Positions 34,020 to 46,570 of a stretch of 64,000 nt of DNA are shown piece by piece. The position numbers were made by a program, and so were the translations under genes. The stretch's first letter is position 1. The number at the start of each line of letters is the position of its first letter. The notes beneath the pieces are model-generated. The model was given only the letters and a program-made list of their open reading frames with translations. It was not told where the DNA came from and made no database searches. This DNA is from an uncultured Alistipes sp. (GTDB lineage: Bacteria; Bacteroidota; Bacteroidia; Bacteroidales; Rikenellaceae): contig NZ_OZ007039.1 in assembly GCF_963931675.1 (NCBI RefSeq), positions 2,703,806 through 2,767,805 of the forward strand, read 5' to 3'.

Positions 34020-34868
34020 TTATAAAGTCTTGTCCTCTTTGAGTTTCGTGCCGTTAGGGCCGGTTTCGACGAGCCCGCGCTTGAGGAGCATCCCGAGCGA
34101 ACGTTTGAAGGTCTTCTTGCTCATGCGGGTCATGCGCCTGACCTCTTCGGGGTCGCTGTCGTCGTTCAGGGGGATGAACCCGTTGTTTTCGCGGAGCAGG
34201 CGGAGCAGCACTTCGGCGGAGTCCCTGACCTGAGCGATCCCGGACTGCTGGAGCGAGAGGTCGATGCGGTTGTCGTCGGTGATGCGGGCGACGTAGGCGG
34301 TCAGTCGGTCGCCGACGGCCACGGGCTGAAAGATCTGGTTGCGGTAGATCATGCCCCAGTGCCGGTTGTTGACGACGACGCGGAATCCGATGGGGCTTTC
34401 CGATGCGACGAGGATTGCGACCTGTTCGCGGGGTTTGACGCTGATGAGTTCGTTGTTGACGAATGCCTTGAGTTTTTCGGTTGCCACGCAGCGTCCGGTG
34501 ATGTCGTCTTCGTAGAGATAGACGAGGTATTCGTGTCCGACGAGTACGCCTCCCTGCTGGTTTCGGTTGGGGAGGAAGAGGTCCTTTCCGTGGAGTCCCC
34601 AGTCGAGGAATGCGCCGTGCGGGGTTTTGTCGACGACGCGCAGGAATCCGGCCTCACCGGCCTTGAGCCGCGGGGTTTCGGTGGTAGCCACGAGCCGGTC
34701 TTCGGAGTCGTGGTAGATGAAGACCTCCTTTTTGTCGCCGATTTTGTCGGAGAGCGACGTGTAACGGTTCGGCAACAGCACCTCCTGGTGCTCCTCGTCC
34801 GCGAGGTAGATGCCGTATTCCGAGATGCGGCTGACGGTAAGGGTTTCGGTATGTCCGGCTCTGAGCAT
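34020..34868 (-). CDS. CvfB-like S1 RNA-binding protein
   Basis: 282 aa from the ATG at 34868. S1-type segments: TLTVSRISEYGIYLADEEHQ, AGEAGFLRVVDKTPHGAFLD then WGLHGKDLFLP, and VGDRLTAYVARITDDNRIDL. A C-terminal winged helix (DPEEVRRMTRMSKKTFKRSL, GMLLKRGLVE) completes the CvfB/YitL architecture. In other bacteria the family binds RNA and affects gene expression; the exact role here is unknown. I reject the longer frame to 35039 because it would cover the divergent promoter region of the amidase gene and adds a non-conserved basic tail. Confidence 0.85.
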   Translation of the reverse strand: MLRAGHTETLTVSRISEYGIYLADEEHQEVLLPNRYTSLSDKIGDKKEVFIYHDSEDRLVATTETPRLKAGEAGFLRVVDKTPHGAFLDWGLHGKDLFLPNRNQQGGVLVGHEYLVYLYEDDITGRCVATEKLKAFVNNELISVKPREQVAILVASESPIGFRVVVNNRHWGMIYRNQIFQPVAVGDRLTAYVARITDDNRIDLSLQQSGIAQVRDSAEVLLRLLRENNGFIPLNDDSDPEEVRRMTRMSKKTFKRSLGMLLKRGLVETGPNGTKLKEDKTL

Positions 34869-34961
34869 TTCCTTGTCGAGATTGGTCCGGTGCAAAAGTA
34901 CGTTTTTTTCGCGGGTTTTCAAATTCCGGGGCGGGGGACGCCGCGATTCCGACCCCGGAAG

Positions 34962-34992
34962 TTGCCGTTTTGCGGAGAAAACCGTATCTTTA
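34962..34992 (+). promoter_or_regulatory. Promoter of the omega-amidase gene
   Basis: TTG at 34962-34964 and TATCTTTA at 34985-34992, 20 bp apart, 48 bp before the ATG. Confidence 0.5.
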
Positions 34993-35040
34993 CGGAGATC
35001 CGGAGCCGTTGCTCCGGACGTAAGAAAAACGACGTGCACG

Positions 35041-35817
35041 ATGAATTCCCGAACTGGTCTCGAATTGAGTTTTCTGCAACTGGACGCCGGCCTGGTCCGC
35101 TACCGGTCGCTTTCCGCACTGGGGGAGGTGGTGGAGCGTGCTCCGGGGGATCTGGTGCTTCTTCCGGAGATGTTCGCCACGGGCTTCCGGACGGATGCCG
35201 GGGCTGTTTCGCAGCCGATGGAGGGGGCGATCGTCACCTCGCTGCGGTCGTGGGCATCAAGGAGCGGGAAGGCGGTCGTGGGGAGCGTGGCGATCCGGAC
35301 GGCGGAGGGCTTCCGCAACCGGCTGATCTTCGCACACCCTTCGGGCGAGGTGTCGTACTACGACAAGCGCCACCTGTTCCGTCCGGGCGGGGAGGCGGAG
35401 GCGTTCAGCCGCGGGACGCAGCGCACGGTGATCGAATACCGGGGCGTTCGGTTTCTGCCGCTTCTCTGCTACGACCTTCGGTTTCCGGTCTGGAGCCGCT
35501 GCCGGGGCGACTACGACGTGATTCTGTGCAGTGCGGCGTGGCCTGAGTCGCGGCGCGACGTATGGCGGACGCTGCTGTGCGCCCGGGCGCTGGAGAACCA
35601 GGCGTGGATCGTGGGTTCGAACTTCTGCGGCGAGGATGCCGCAGGGCGTTACGGGGGCGGTTCTGCGGTCATCGACTGCTTCGGGCGCTTCCGTGCGGAG
35701 GCCACGGCGACGGAGGAGACGTGCCGCACGGTTCGTTTTCTGCCGGAGGAGCAGCGGGCCTTCCGGGATCGTTTTCCGACGTGGCGCGAGGCGGACGACT
35801 TTGTGCTGACGCAATAA
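35041..35817 (+). CDS. Omega-amidase, YafV family (nitrilase superfamily)
   Basis: 258 aa. Hydrolyses omega-amides such as alpha-ketoglutaramate in repair or salvage of glutamine transamination products (known for YafV/NIT2). Catalytic triad: Glu in [10 protein letters not shown], Lys in YYDKRHLF, Cys in [11 protein letters not shown]. The EMF.TGF and CYDLRFP signatures are typical of YafV. Start at 35041 because the upstream open frame crosses the promoter. Confidence 0.88.
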   Translation: MNSRTGLELSFLQLDAGLVRYRSLSALGEVVERAPGDLVLLPEMFATGFRTDAGAVSQPMEGAIVTSLRSWASRSGKAVVGSVAIRTAEGFRNRLIFAHPSGEVSYYDKRHLFRPGGEAEAFSRGTQRTVIEYRGVRFLPLLCYDLRFPVWSRCRGDYDVILCSAAWPESRRDVWRTLLCARALENQAWIVGSNFCGEDAAGRYGGGSAVIDCFGRFRAEATATEETCRTVRFLPEEQRAFRDRFPTWREADDFVLTQ

Positions 35818-35834
35818 AATCGGAGAAAATATCG

Positions 35835-35842
35835 TATCTTTG
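35835..35842 (+). promoter_or_regulatory. -7 box of the uvrA promoter
   Basis: TATCTTTG, 72 bp before the uvrA ATG; no convincing -33 partner. Confidence 0.5.
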
Positions 35843-35914
35843 CACGATTCCCCGACCCCGAGGGGCATGAAGTCTTGTGCGCGGGAGTGAACGGGGTGTT
35901 TTTTGGATTCCGAT

Positions 35915-38731
<2,817 letters not shown>

Positions 38732-38741
38732 TTTCGGGTAT

Positions 38742-38774
38742 CCGGGCGGCACGCTGTGCCGTCCGGTCTTTTTT
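38742..38774 (+). terminator. Terminator after uvrA
   Basis: CCGGGCGGCAC / GTGCCGTCCGG stem, 3-nt loop, six T. The rest of the gap up to 38940 shows no gene. Confidence 0.8.
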
Positions 38775-38940
38775 GCGGGAGAGAACGGCTGCTCCACAGC
38801 CCGGATTCCCCGGACAGTGGAGTTCCAGGCCGTTTTTGCAGGTAGTTCTGCCCGTGCGGGCGTTAGTTTGCGTTCCGGGCCTCCGGGTTTGCCTGCGGCA
38901 TCGATTTTGTGTTCATGGCCGGTACAAAACCTGATGTGCC

Positions 38941-39483
38941 ATGAAAAAAACAGCCATTATTGTAGCGGGCCTTCTGCTGTTTGCGGGGGCCGTCACCGTG
39001 ATCGGACAGAAGAAGGTCCTCTCGCCGAAGGAGGAGCGTCGTGAAGTGCGCGAGCAACGGCGTGCGGAACGTATCGCCAACTATGAAAAGACGATGGATT
39101 CGACCATTCTGTCTCGGAATTTCCAGTTCAACCCGCAGACGATGCAGCGTCAGCCGGCGGGCCCGATGCGCCAGATCATGAACCCGACGTTCAACGTGGG
39201 GATCTGGGACGGGACGGTGGACATCTGCCTTCCCTACATCAAGGGATATGTACCTCCCTATTACACGACGATTCTGAACTATACGGTTTCGAATCTGCAG
39301 GGTTATACGACCGAGCAGACGCACGAAGGATGGATGGTGACCTTCTCGACGTCGCTGTTCTCGGCGTCGACCTACACGTTCACGTTCGAGATCTACTCGC
39401 GGACGGGCGGTGCGAACCTGACGATCACGAATCCGTGGTACAGCCCGGTCCAGTATTCGGGAACGATCTCGCAGCTGTACTGA
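38941..39483 (+). CDS. DUF4251 periplasmic protein
   Basis: 180 aa. Signal peptide of about 22 residues (MKKTAIIVAGLLLFAGAVTV), a Lys/Arg/Glu-rich helix (EERREVREQRRAERIANYEK), then the DUF4251 beta domain with SRNFQFNPQTMQR, DGTVDICLPYIKGY and YTFTFEIYSRTGGANLTI. The family is Bacteroidota-specific with no known function. Stands alone between two terminators. Confidence 0.82.
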   Translation: MKKTAIIVAGLLLFAGAVTVIGQKKVLSPKEERREVREQRRAERIANYEKTMDSTILSRNFQFNPQTMQRQPAGPMRQIMNPTFNVGIWDGTVDICLPYIKGYVPPYYTTILNYTVSNLQGYTTEQTHEGWMVTFSTSLFSASTYTFTFEIYSRTGGANLTITNPWYSPVQYSGTISQLY

Positions 39484-39500
39484 TCGGCGCCGACCGCGTG

Positions 39501-39535
39501 AAAAAGCCTCTCCGGAGTTCGGAGAGGCTTTTTTT
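39501..39535. terminator. Bidirectional terminator between DUF4251 gene and ispF
   Basis: AAAAAGCCTCTCC / GGAGAGGCTTTTT stem with T runs on both strands, serving the convergent genes. Confidence 0.85.
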
Positions 39536-39556
39536 ACGGTTTGCGATCCGCCTCGG

Positions 39557-40039
39557 TCAAGGCCGGAAGATGAGCGCCACGGCCGAGACCGATACGCCCT
39601 CCTCGCGGCCTTCGAATCCGAGCCGTTCGGTGGTTGTGGCCTTGACCGAGACGCGGTCGGCGCCGATTCCGAGGTCCGCGGCCATCACTTCGCGCATCCG
39701 GTCGATGTAGGGGCGGAGTTTGGGCCGCTGCATTTGGATCGTGCAGTCGACATTGCCTATTTTGTACCCCTTTTCGCGGAGGAGCGCCGCGACGCGCCGC
39801 AGGAGGACCCGGGAGTCTATTCCGCGGAACTCATCCGCGGAGTCGGGGAAGTGGAGCCCAATATCCCCGAGCGCTGCGGCGCCGAGCAAGGCGTCGCAGA
39901 GGGCGTGAATGGCGACATCGCCGTCCGAATGGGCGACGCACCCTTTGGTGTGGGGGATCTCGACGCCTCCGAGCACGAGCCGCAGGCCGTCGGCCAGGGC
40001 GTGTACGTCGTAACCGTGTCCGATTCTGAAATCCGTCAT
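39557..40039 (-). CDS. ispF: IspF, MECDP synthase
   Basis: 160 aa, normal length. 2-C-methyl-D-erythritol 2,4-cyclodiphosphate synthase of the MEP isoprenoid pathway. Metal ligands in RIGHGYDVHAL and the second His in HSDGDVAIHALCDALLGAAA, followed by GDIGLHFPD. The substrate region KATTTERLGFEGREEG is complete. Minus strand, divergent from pepD. Confidence 0.95.
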   Translation of the reverse strand: MTDFRIGHGYDVHALADGLRLVLGGVEIPHTKGCVAHSDGDVAIHALCDALLGAAALGDIGLHFPDSADEFRGIDSRVLLRRVAALLREKGYKIGNVDCTIQMQRPKLRPYIDRMREVMAADLGIGADRVSVKATTTERLGFEGREEGVSVSAVALIFRP

Positions 40040-40055
40040 AACGTGAGATTTTGAG

Positions 40056-40086
40056 TTGCCAAAATAGGGAAAAAAGCGTAACTTTG
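40056..40086 (+). promoter_or_regulatory. Promoter of pepD
   Basis: TTG at 40056-40058 and TAACTTTG at 40079-40086, 20 bp apart. It rules out the earlier in-frame ATG at 40051. Confidence 0.65.
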
Positions 40087-40095
40087 CAAAAATAC

Positions 40096-41556
40096 ATGAA
40101 GCCTATGTCAGCAATCTCTACTTTGGAACCGCGCCTGGTGTGGGAGCAGTTCGATGCGATCACGCGGGTTCCTCGCCCCTCGAAGAAGGAGGGCAGGATC
40201 ATCGAATTTCTGGTTGATTTCGCCCGGCGGCACAACATCGAATATAAGAAGGACGCCATCGGAAACGTGGTGATGCGCAAGCCTGCGACGCCGGGCTACG
40301 AGACACACCCGGGGGTGATCCTCCAGTCGCACATGGATATGGTGTGCGAGAAGAATTCGGACGTGGAGTTCGATTTCGAGCACGACGCGATCCGTCCGCG
40401 GATCGACGGCGAGTGGGTGAAGGCCGAGGGCACGACGCTGGGTGCCGACTGCGGGATCGGGATGGCTGCGGCGCTGGCCGTGCTGCTGGACCCGGATGTG
40501 CAGCACGGGCCGCTGGAGGCGCTCTTCACGGTGGACGAGGAGACGGGCCTCACGGGAGCCTTCGAACTGGGCGAGGGGATGCTTACGGGCAAGTACCTCA
40601 TCAACCTCGATTCGGAGGACGAGGGCGAATTGTTTATCGGCTGCGCCGGGGGTATCGATACGATTGCGACGTTCCACGGCACGATGGAACCGGCGCCGAA
40701 GAACTACGCCTTTTTCCGGGTGGATGTTTCCGACCTGCAGGGCGGCCACTCGGGCGACGACATCGACAAGGGGCGCGTCAACTCGAACAAGACGGTTGCG
40801 CGGCTGCTGTGGGACGGGATGCAGTCCTGCGAGCTGCGCCTGAGCTACTTCAACGGCGGGAACCTGCGCAACGCGATACCGCGCGAAGCCTATGCGATTT
40901 TCGGGGTCCCGGCGCGCCTGAAGGATGATTTCGTGAAGCGCTACCGGCTGTTCGCCGCGGACCTTGAGGCGGAGTTCCGCTTCCGGGAACCGAACTTCAG
41001 GATCACGCTGAACGAGATGCCGGAGGTCGAGGAGGTGCTCGACGCGCGGACGCAGTTCGGACTGGTCTACTCGCTGGTGGGCGTGCCCAACGGGGTGGTT
41101 TCCATGTCGTTTGCGGTTCCGGGGCTGGTGGAGACCTCGACGAACCTCGCATCGGTGAAGTTCGAGGGGCGGGACCGCATCGTGGTGACGTCGTCGCAGC
41201 GGTCGTCGGTGGAGAGTGCCAAGACCTACGTGATGCAGATGGTCGAGTCGGTCTTCGCTCTGGCGGGCGCCGACGTGGCGCACTCGGACGGTTACCCGGG
41301 CTGGACGCCGAATCCCGATTCGGCGCTGCTGAAGGTGACCGAAGCGGCCTACGAGCGGCTCTTTTCGACGAAGCCGAAGGTGCGTGCGATCCATGCGGGC
41401 CTGGAGTGCGGACTCTTCCTGGAAAAGTACCCCGATCTGGAGATGGTGTCGTTCGGCCCGACGCTGCGGGGCGTTCACTCGCCGGACGAGCGGCTGGAGA
41501 TCGCCACGGTGCCGAAGTTCTGGTCGCTGCTGTGCGAGACGCTGAAGAACCTGTAA
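40096..41556 (+). CDS. pepD: Beta-Ala-His / Xaa-His dipeptidase (PepD, M20 family)
   Basis: About 486 aa. Cytosolic di-zinc dipeptidase. Metal ligands: His and Asp in LQSHMDMVCEK, Asp in TTLGADCGIGMAAAL, Glu pair in TVDEETGLTGA, Asp in INLDSEDEGELFIGC and a late His in LRGVHSPDERLEI. The lid domain contains LQGGHSGDDIDKGRVN. ATG 40096 or 40105 are both possible; they are only about 10-20 nt from the likely transcript start, so the leader is very short. Confidence 0.92.
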   Translation: MKPMSAISTLEPRLVWEQFDAITRVPRPSKKEGRIIEFLVDFARRHNIEYKKDAIGNVVMRKPATPGYETHPGVILQSHMDMVCEKNSDVEFDFEHDAIRPRIDGEWVKAEGTTLGADCGIGMAAALAVLLDPDVQHGPLEALFTVDEETGLTGAFELGEGMLTGKYLINLDSEDEGELFIGCAGGIDTIATFHGTMEPAPKNYAFFRVDVSDLQGGHSGDDIDKGRVNSNKTVARLLWDGMQSCELRLSYFNGGNLRNAIPREAYAIFGVPARLKDDFVKRYRLFAADLEAEFRFREPNFRITLNEMPEVEEVLDARTQFGLVYSLVGVPNGVVSMSFAVPGLVETSTNLASVKFEGRDRIVVTSSQRSSVESAKTYVMQMVESVFALAGADVAHSDGYPGWTPNPDSALLKVTEAAYERLFSTKPKVRAIHAGLECGLFLEKYPDLEMVSFGPTLRGVHSPDERLEIATVPKFWSLLCETLKNL

Positions 41557-41685
41557 GGGGAGGCTGCGGCGCCGTTTTCGCGGCTCCGGAATCGTCTGCC
41601 GTCCCGCTGATTTTCATGAAAATGTAACAGAAAAGTTTCGGTTTCGCAGTCAATGTTTCAGACCTTTGCGCCGAAACCCACGTCC

Positions 41686-42804
41686 ATGTCGAAGATGAGA
41701 AACCTTCTTCCCAAACTGATCCGGCCGCTTGTTTTGTCCGGTCTGCTGCTGCCGGTTTCGGGTCCTGTTTTCGCCGATGGGGCGGATAGCTGCCGGAGCG
41801 CCCAGACGCTTGCGTCGGCGAGGCCGGACGGCATCCGGAGCCGGGCATCCGAACCGGTCTTTACGGTTCAGTTGCACGGGACCGTCCGTGCAAAATTCGA
41901 ATACCAGCCCGACTTGGGGCAGAGTCGTTTCCAGGTGCGCAATGCGCGTTTCAGCGTTTCGGGAAGCGTGACCCGGGTGGTGGACTACAAGGCGGAGATC
42001 GACCTTTCGGACGAGGGAGCGATCAAGATGCTCGACGCCTATGGCCGTTTGAATCTGCTGGACCGGCGCCTGCGGGTGACGATCGGCCAGATGCGCGTCC
42101 CGTTCACGATCGACGCGCACCGCTCGCCGCACCAGCAGTATTTCGCCAACCGGTCGTTCATTGCCAAACAGGCCGGGAACGTGCGCGATGTGGGTGCGAC
42201 GCTGGGCTGGACGTTCGGCCGTGAGGTCCCTGTAACGCTGGAAGGGGGTCTTTTCAACGGTTCGGGACTGACGGACCAGAAGGATTTCTGGACGCGGTCG
42301 TTCAACTACTCGGCCAAGGCTCAGATAAAGTTTGCCGACCGGGTGAACCTTGCGCTGAGCATCCAGAAGACGCATCCGGACATCGTGGACATCCATATGT
42401 ACGACGTGGGGGCCTACTACGAGAATCCGCTGTGGCACATCGAGGCGGAGTACCTCCGGAAGAACTACGCCAAGGATGCCTTCGAGGGGGTGAACGTGGT
42501 GGATGCGTTCATTTGCCGGAATCTGCCGCTTCGGAACTGCCGGGGCCTGCGTCAGATCTCGATCCTGGCGCGCTACGACTACATGTCGGACCACAGCACG
42601 GGTATCGCCGACCCGACGACGGGGCGGCTCGTGCTGGACGACCCGGAGCGCCACCGCGTGACGGGCGGTGTGACGCTGAGCCTGGGCCTTCCCTTCCGGG
42701 CGGACCTGCGGCTCAACTACGAAGCCTATTTCTACCGCCGGACGGCCACTCCGGCCCTCTCCGAACAGGACAAGGTCGTGGCGGAGTTCATGATCCGCTT
42801 TTGA
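41686..42804 (+). CDS. Phosphate-selective porin (OprO/OprP-like)
   Basis: 372 aa with a signal peptide after the ATG at 41686 (LIRPLVLSGLLLPVSGPVFA). A 16-strand-type porin: FTVQLHGTVRAKFEYQPDLG at the first strand, RFQVRNARFSVSGSVTRVVD, VTIGQMRVPFTIDAHRSPHQ, EGGLFNGSGLTDQKDFWT, ending in FMIRF with a terminal Phe as in outer-membrane barrels. Whether it is truly specific for phosphate is not known; the family name is used loosely in Bacteroidota. An upstream in-frame ATG at 41653 is less likely. Confidence 0.85.
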   Translation: MSKMRNLLPKLIRPLVLSGLLLPVSGPVFADGADSCRSAQTLASARPDGIRSRASEPVFTVQLHGTVRAKFEYQPDLGQSRFQVRNARFSVSGSVTRVVDYKAEIDLSDEGAIKMLDAYGRLNLLDRRLRVTIGQMRVPFTIDAHRSPHQQYFANRSFIAKQAGNVRDVGATLGWTFGREVPVTLEGGLFNGSGLTDQKDFWTRSFNYSAKAQIKFADRVNLALSIQKTHPDIVDIHMYDVGAYYENPLWHIEAEYLRKNYAKDAFEGVNVVDAFICRNLPLRNCRGLRQISILARYDYMSDHSTGIADPTTGRLVLDDPERHRVTGGVTLSLGLPFRADLRLNYEAYFYRRTATPALSEQDKVVAEFMIRF

Positions 42805-42868
42805 TGATCCGCTGCTGAGGCTCGGTGCAGAAAATTGCCCGGACCGTTCCATCGTCGGCCTGTTTTGT

Positions 42869-42876
42869 TAACTTTG
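42869..42876 (+). promoter_or_regulatory. -7 box of the outer-membrane receptor gene
   Basis: TAACTTTG, 24 bp before the ATG at 42900. Confidence 0.5.
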
Positions 42877-42899
42877 TATCAGAAAAAAGTTTACGGAAT

Positions 42900-45356
42900 A
42901 TGTCGAACGGGCTTTTTTGCCGCTTCCTTCCGCTTTGCGCCTGCCTGGCGGCGCTGTTTCTGCACGGCGTGGCCGCGGCGCAACCGTATTCCGACGACGA
43001 ATATTATCCCTATGCCGAACGGGAGGAGCGCCGTCCGCTTCTCACGACCGATACGGCGCTCTTCTACCGGGCGGTGCAGGGCACGGCGGACCTCTACGGC
43101 GAACATACCGACTTCACGCTGCCGGATGTTGCCGCCCGACGCCGGGGGCTGGACTACGACACCGAACGCACGGCCCTTTCGGGAATCGACCTTTCGTATC
43201 GTTACCTCACGCTTTTGCGATTGCTCGGGGCCGAGGAGACGCGCACTCCGGGCCTGCAGCCGGTTCCGGGTCTGAGGGCCGGGGCTGGTGGAGCGACCCT
43301 GGTCCGCTTTCCGGCCGGGGAGCCGTTGCAACCCTACCTGGTTTCGGCGCGTTTTGCCGACCGCAACTACCGTTTCGGGGCCCGGCTGGCGGGGACGACC
43401 CGCCTGGGGCGGACGTGGCACCTTTCGGCCGCCGCGGATTTCCGCACGGGCCGCGACCTGCGGGTCGAGGGGGTCTTCACGAATGCCGTGACGGGCGGTT
43501 TCCGCCTGTGGCGCCCGTTCGGGGAGTCTGGCGATGAGGGCACCCTGTCGCTGCTCTGCATCGTTCCGGTCTCGGCGCGGGGCACGCGCCTCTCGACTTC
43601 GGAGGAGGCCTTCACGCTGACGGGCGACCGTCTCTACAATCCGGCCTGGGGCTTCCAGGAAGGCCGCGTGCGCAATTCGCGGGTTCGGCGTGAGACGCTT
43701 CCGCTGACGGTTGTGACGTGGGAGCGGCGGCTTGCGCCCTCGACGACGGTTTCGGCGGCACTCGGTGCGGAGACGGGCACGAACCGCTACAGTTCGCTGG
43801 GGTGGTACGACGCCCGGACGCCGATGCCGGACAACTACCGCTACCTGCCGAGCCATACCGGCGACCGGGCGACCGAGGAGGCGTGGCTTGCGGGGGATCC
43901 GCACTATACGCAGATCGACTGGGACGAGTTGATCCACCAGAACCGGATGGCGGGTGGACATGCGGTCTATGCGCTGGAAGACCGTGTGGAGCGACTTTGC
44001 AATCTGGGGCTCTACGCCTGTTTCGAGACGGATGTGAACCGGCGGCTGACACTCCGTTACGGCGTGGAGCTGCGCCTCGACGACCGCCGTCATTACAAGG
44101 AGATGCGGGACCTGCTGGGAGCGGGTTATATTACGGACATCGACCAGTACCTGATCGACGACGACACCTACGGCAACCAGCTTCAGAACAACTTGCGGCA
44201 TCCGGACCGGACGATCCGCGAGGGCGACCGTTTCGGCTACGACTATACGCTGTCGGCGCGCTCGGGGCATCTGTTTTTCCAGACGGACTACCGCTCGGAC
44301 CGCTTCCGAGGGGACGTCTGGGTGTCGCTGGGGAGTTCTGCGGTGAACCGCCGGGGCCACTACGAGAAGGAGCTCTTTCCGGGGAGCCAGTCCTGCGGGC
44401 GTTCGCGGGTGCTTCGCTTTGCGCCCTACACGCTGCGGGCCACCTGCGGTTGGTCCTTCACGCCGCGCCAATACGTCGGGCTGTCGCTGCTGGCTGCGGC
44501 CCGCACGCCCGATGCCGGGGATCTCTTCTACCAGCCGCTCTACAACAACCGCACGCTTGAGAATCCCGTTCTGGAACGAACCTTCGCGGGCGAGGCGACC
44601 TGGCGCATGACGGGTCCGGTCGTGGATTTCCAGGCGACGCTTTTTGCGGTGCTGACACTCGACGGCGCGGAGACCCGCCGCTACTACGACGACCTCTCGT
44701 ATGTCTATTGCGACATGGCGGTGACGGGCATCGGAACCGCCTCGTACGGGATTGAGGCCGCTGCCGACATCCGGCTTTCGGATCGCTGGCTGTTGACGCT
44801 GGCGGCTTCGGCGGGCCGTTACCGCTATGTCCGGGATCCGGTTGTGACGGTCCTTTCGGACGTGGACAACACGGCAGTCGACCGGGGATCGCGGAGCCGG
44901 ATGGGCGGTTGCGAGGTGGGCGGGGCCCCGCAGGTGACCGCGGCGTCCGAACTGGCGTGGTTCGGCGGAAAAGGGTGGGGCGTTCGCGCCTCGGTGGGCT
45001 ATGCGGGCCGACGCTTTGTGGAGGCGATGCCGCTCCGGCGCACGGACCGCCTGGCGTCTCAGACCGGCATTACCCGGGAGGCCTTCGCGTCGTTTACGGA
45101 GCAGGAACGGCTTGCGGATGCGCTGACGCTGGATGCCTCGCTGTTCAAGAGTTTCTGGTTCGAGCGCTCGCGGCTGACGGTTTCGCTGCTGCTGAAGAAC
45201 CTGTTAGGGGATTCCGACATCGTTTACAACGGTTACGAATCGCTCCGGGTTCGGCGGATCTCGTCGGGCGACACCTGCTATTACACGCCCCACGCCACGC
45301 GCTATACCTATCTGCTTCCGCGGACGTTCTACCTTACGGTTTCGTACCGGTTCTGA
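42900..45356 (+). CDS. TonB-dependent-receptor-like outer-membrane beta-barrel protein
   Basis: 818 aa with a signal peptide (LPLCACLAALFLHGVAAA). The rest is a long series of amphipathic strands with TBDR-like features: RHYKEMRDLLGAGYITDIDQ, QYVGLSLLAAARTPDAGDLF, LYNNRTLENPVLERTF, LLLKNLLGDSDIVYNGYESL, final strand FYLTVSYRF. I see neither a CarboxypepD_reg-like N-terminal domain nor an obvious plug or TonB box, so it may be a reduced receptor or an accessory barrel. No SusD-like partner next to it. Substrate unknown. Confidence 0.7.
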   Translation: MSNGLFCRFLPLCACLAALFLHGVAAAQPYSDDEYYPYAEREERRPLLTTDTALFYRAVQGTADLYGEHTDFTLPDVAARRRGLDYDTERTALSGIDLSYRYLTLLRLLGAEETRTPGLQPVPGLRAGAGGATLVRFPAGEPLQPYLVSARFADRNYRFGARLAGTTRLGRTWHLSAAADFRTGRDLRVEGVFTNAVTGGFRLWRPFGESGDEGTLSLLCIVPVSARGTRLSTSEEAFTLTGDRLYNPAWGFQEGRVRNSRVRRETLPLTVVTWERRLAPSTTVSAALGAETGTNRYSSLGWYDARTPMPDNYRYLPSHTGDRATEEAWLAGDPHYTQIDWDELIHQNRMAGGHAVYALEDRVERLCNLGLYACFETDVNRRLTLRYGVELRLDDRRHYKEMRDLLGAGYITDIDQYLIDDDTYGNQLQNNLRHPDRTIREGDRFGYDYTLSARSGHLFFQTDYRSDRFRGDVWVSLGSSAVNRRGHYEKELFPGSQSCGRSRVLRFAPYTLRATCGWSFTPRQYVGLSLLAAARTPDAGDLFYQPLYNNRTLENPVLERTFAGEATWRMTGPVVDFQATLFAVLTLDGAETRRYYDDLSYVYCDMAVTGIGTASYGIEAAADIRLSDRWLLTLAASAGRYRYVRDPVVTVLSDVDNTAVDRGSRSRMGGCEVGGAPQVTAASELAWFGGKGWGVRASVGYAGRRFVEAMPLRRTDRLASQTGITREAFASFTEQERLADALTLDASLFKSFWFERSRLTVSLLLKNLLGDSDIVYNGYESLRVRRISSGDTCYYTPHATRYTYLLPRTFYLTVSYRF

Positions 45357-45383
45357 AAGGGAGCGCGAAAAATCTCGAAATTT

Positions 45384-45414
45384 TTTGGGATTTTGGTTTC
45401 GAATTCGTATTTTG
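45384..45414 (+). promoter_or_regulatory. Possible promoter of ald
   Basis: TTTG at 45384-45387 and a shortened TATTTTG at 45408-45414, 20 bp apart. Imperfect -7 box. Confidence 0.35.
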
Positions 45415-45443
45415 TTGGGGTAAAACCTTAAAAACTTCAACCC

Positions 45444-46550
45444 ATGATTGTCGGAATTCCAAAAGAGATCAAGAACAACGAGAATCGCGTTGGTCTGACC
45501 CCGGCGGGGGTCCAGGAGCTCGTGAAGCGGGGACACCAAGTGTATGTGCAGGCTACGGCCGGAGAGAACAGCGGTTTTCCGGATGCGGCCTATACGGCGG
45601 TCGGCGCCGAACTGTTGCCGACGATCGAGGATGTCTACGCGCGTGCGGAGATGATCGTGAAGGTCAAGGAACCGATTGCCCCGGAGTATAAGTTGATCCG
45701 CCGCGACCAGTTGGTTTTCACCTACTTCCACTTTGCGAGCAGCGAACCGCTGACGCACGCGATGCTCGACAGCGGTGCGGTTTGCTGTGCATACGAGACG
45801 GTCGAGCGGGCCGACGGGTCGCTTCCGCTGCTGATCCCGATGTCGGAGGTTGCGGGGCGAATGGCCGCGCAGGAGGGGCGATATTTTCTGGAGAAGCCGC
45901 GGGGCGGCAAGGGGGTTCTGCTGGGCGGCGTTCCGGGCGTGAAGCCTGCAAAGGTCTTCGTGATCGGCGCGGGGGTCGTGGGTACGGCTGCGGCGCGGAC
46001 GGCTGCGGGAACGGGCGCTGACGTGACGATCTGCGACATCTCGCTGCAGCGTCTGACCTACCTGGCGGACGTGATGCCGAAGAACGTGAAGACGCTCATG
46101 TCGTCGGAGTACAACATCCGCGAGGAGTTGAAACACGCCGATCTGGTGATCGGTTCGGTGCTGATTCCGGGCGCGAAGGCCCCGAAACTGGTTACGCGGG
46201 AGATGCTGAAACTGATGGAGCCGGGGACGGTGATGGTTGACGTTGCGATCGACCAGGGGGGCTGCTTCGAGACTTCGCACCCGACGACGCACGAGGACCC
46301 GGTCTACTACGTGGACGGGATCCTGCACTATTGCGTGGCGAATATTCCGGGCGCGGTTCCGCGGACGTCGACGCTTGCGCTGACAAACGCGACGTTGCCC
46401 TACGTGCTGCAACTGGCCGACAAGGGCTGGCGTCGTGCGGCGCGCGAGAATGCGGAACTGGCCCTGGGCCTGAACATCGTTTCGGGAAAGACGGTCTACC
46501 GGCCGGTTGCCGAGGCGTGGGATCTTCCTTACGAACCGTTGGCGTTGTAA
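45444..46550 (+). CDS. ald: Alanine dehydrogenase
   Basis: 368 aa, standard length. NAD-dependent oxidative deamination of L-alanine to pyruvate and ammonia, reversible. Signatures: IPKEIKNNENRVGLTP at the N-terminus, active-site Lys in VKVKEPIAPEY, His in FTYFHFASS, Rossmann GAGVVGTAAARTAAG, and IDQGGCFETSHPTTH. The C-terminus is complete. Single gene with a possible promoter directly upstream. Confidence 0.95.
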   Translation: MIVGIPKEIKNNENRVGLTPAGVQELVKRGHQVYVQATAGENSGFPDAAYTAVGAELLPTIEDVYARAEMIVKVKEPIAPEYKLIRRDQLVFTYFHFASSEPLTHAMLDSGAVCCAYETVERADGSLPLLIPMSEVAGRMAAQEGRYFLEKPRGGKGVLLGGVPGVKPAKVFVIGAGVVGTAAARTAAGTGADVTICDISLQRLTYLADVMPKNVKTLMSSEYNIREELKHADLVIGSVLIPGAKAPKLVTREMLKLMEPGTVMVDVAIDQGGCFETSHPTTHEDPVYYVDGILHYCVANIPGAVPRTSTLALTNATLPYVLQLADKGWRRAARENAELALGLNIVSGKTVYRPVAEAWDLPYEPLAL

Positions 46551-46570
46551 CGGCGGATGTGGGGCGATTT

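Noticed and set aside
33126..34025. A 299-codon plus-strand frame
   Set aside because: Shadow of the SAM methyltransferase on the minus strand, which has all family motifs.
34869..35039. 57-codon N-terminal extension of the CvfB-like protein
   Set aside because: It would lie over the promoter of the divergent omega-amidase gene and has no S1-like features; ATG 34868 fits the family.
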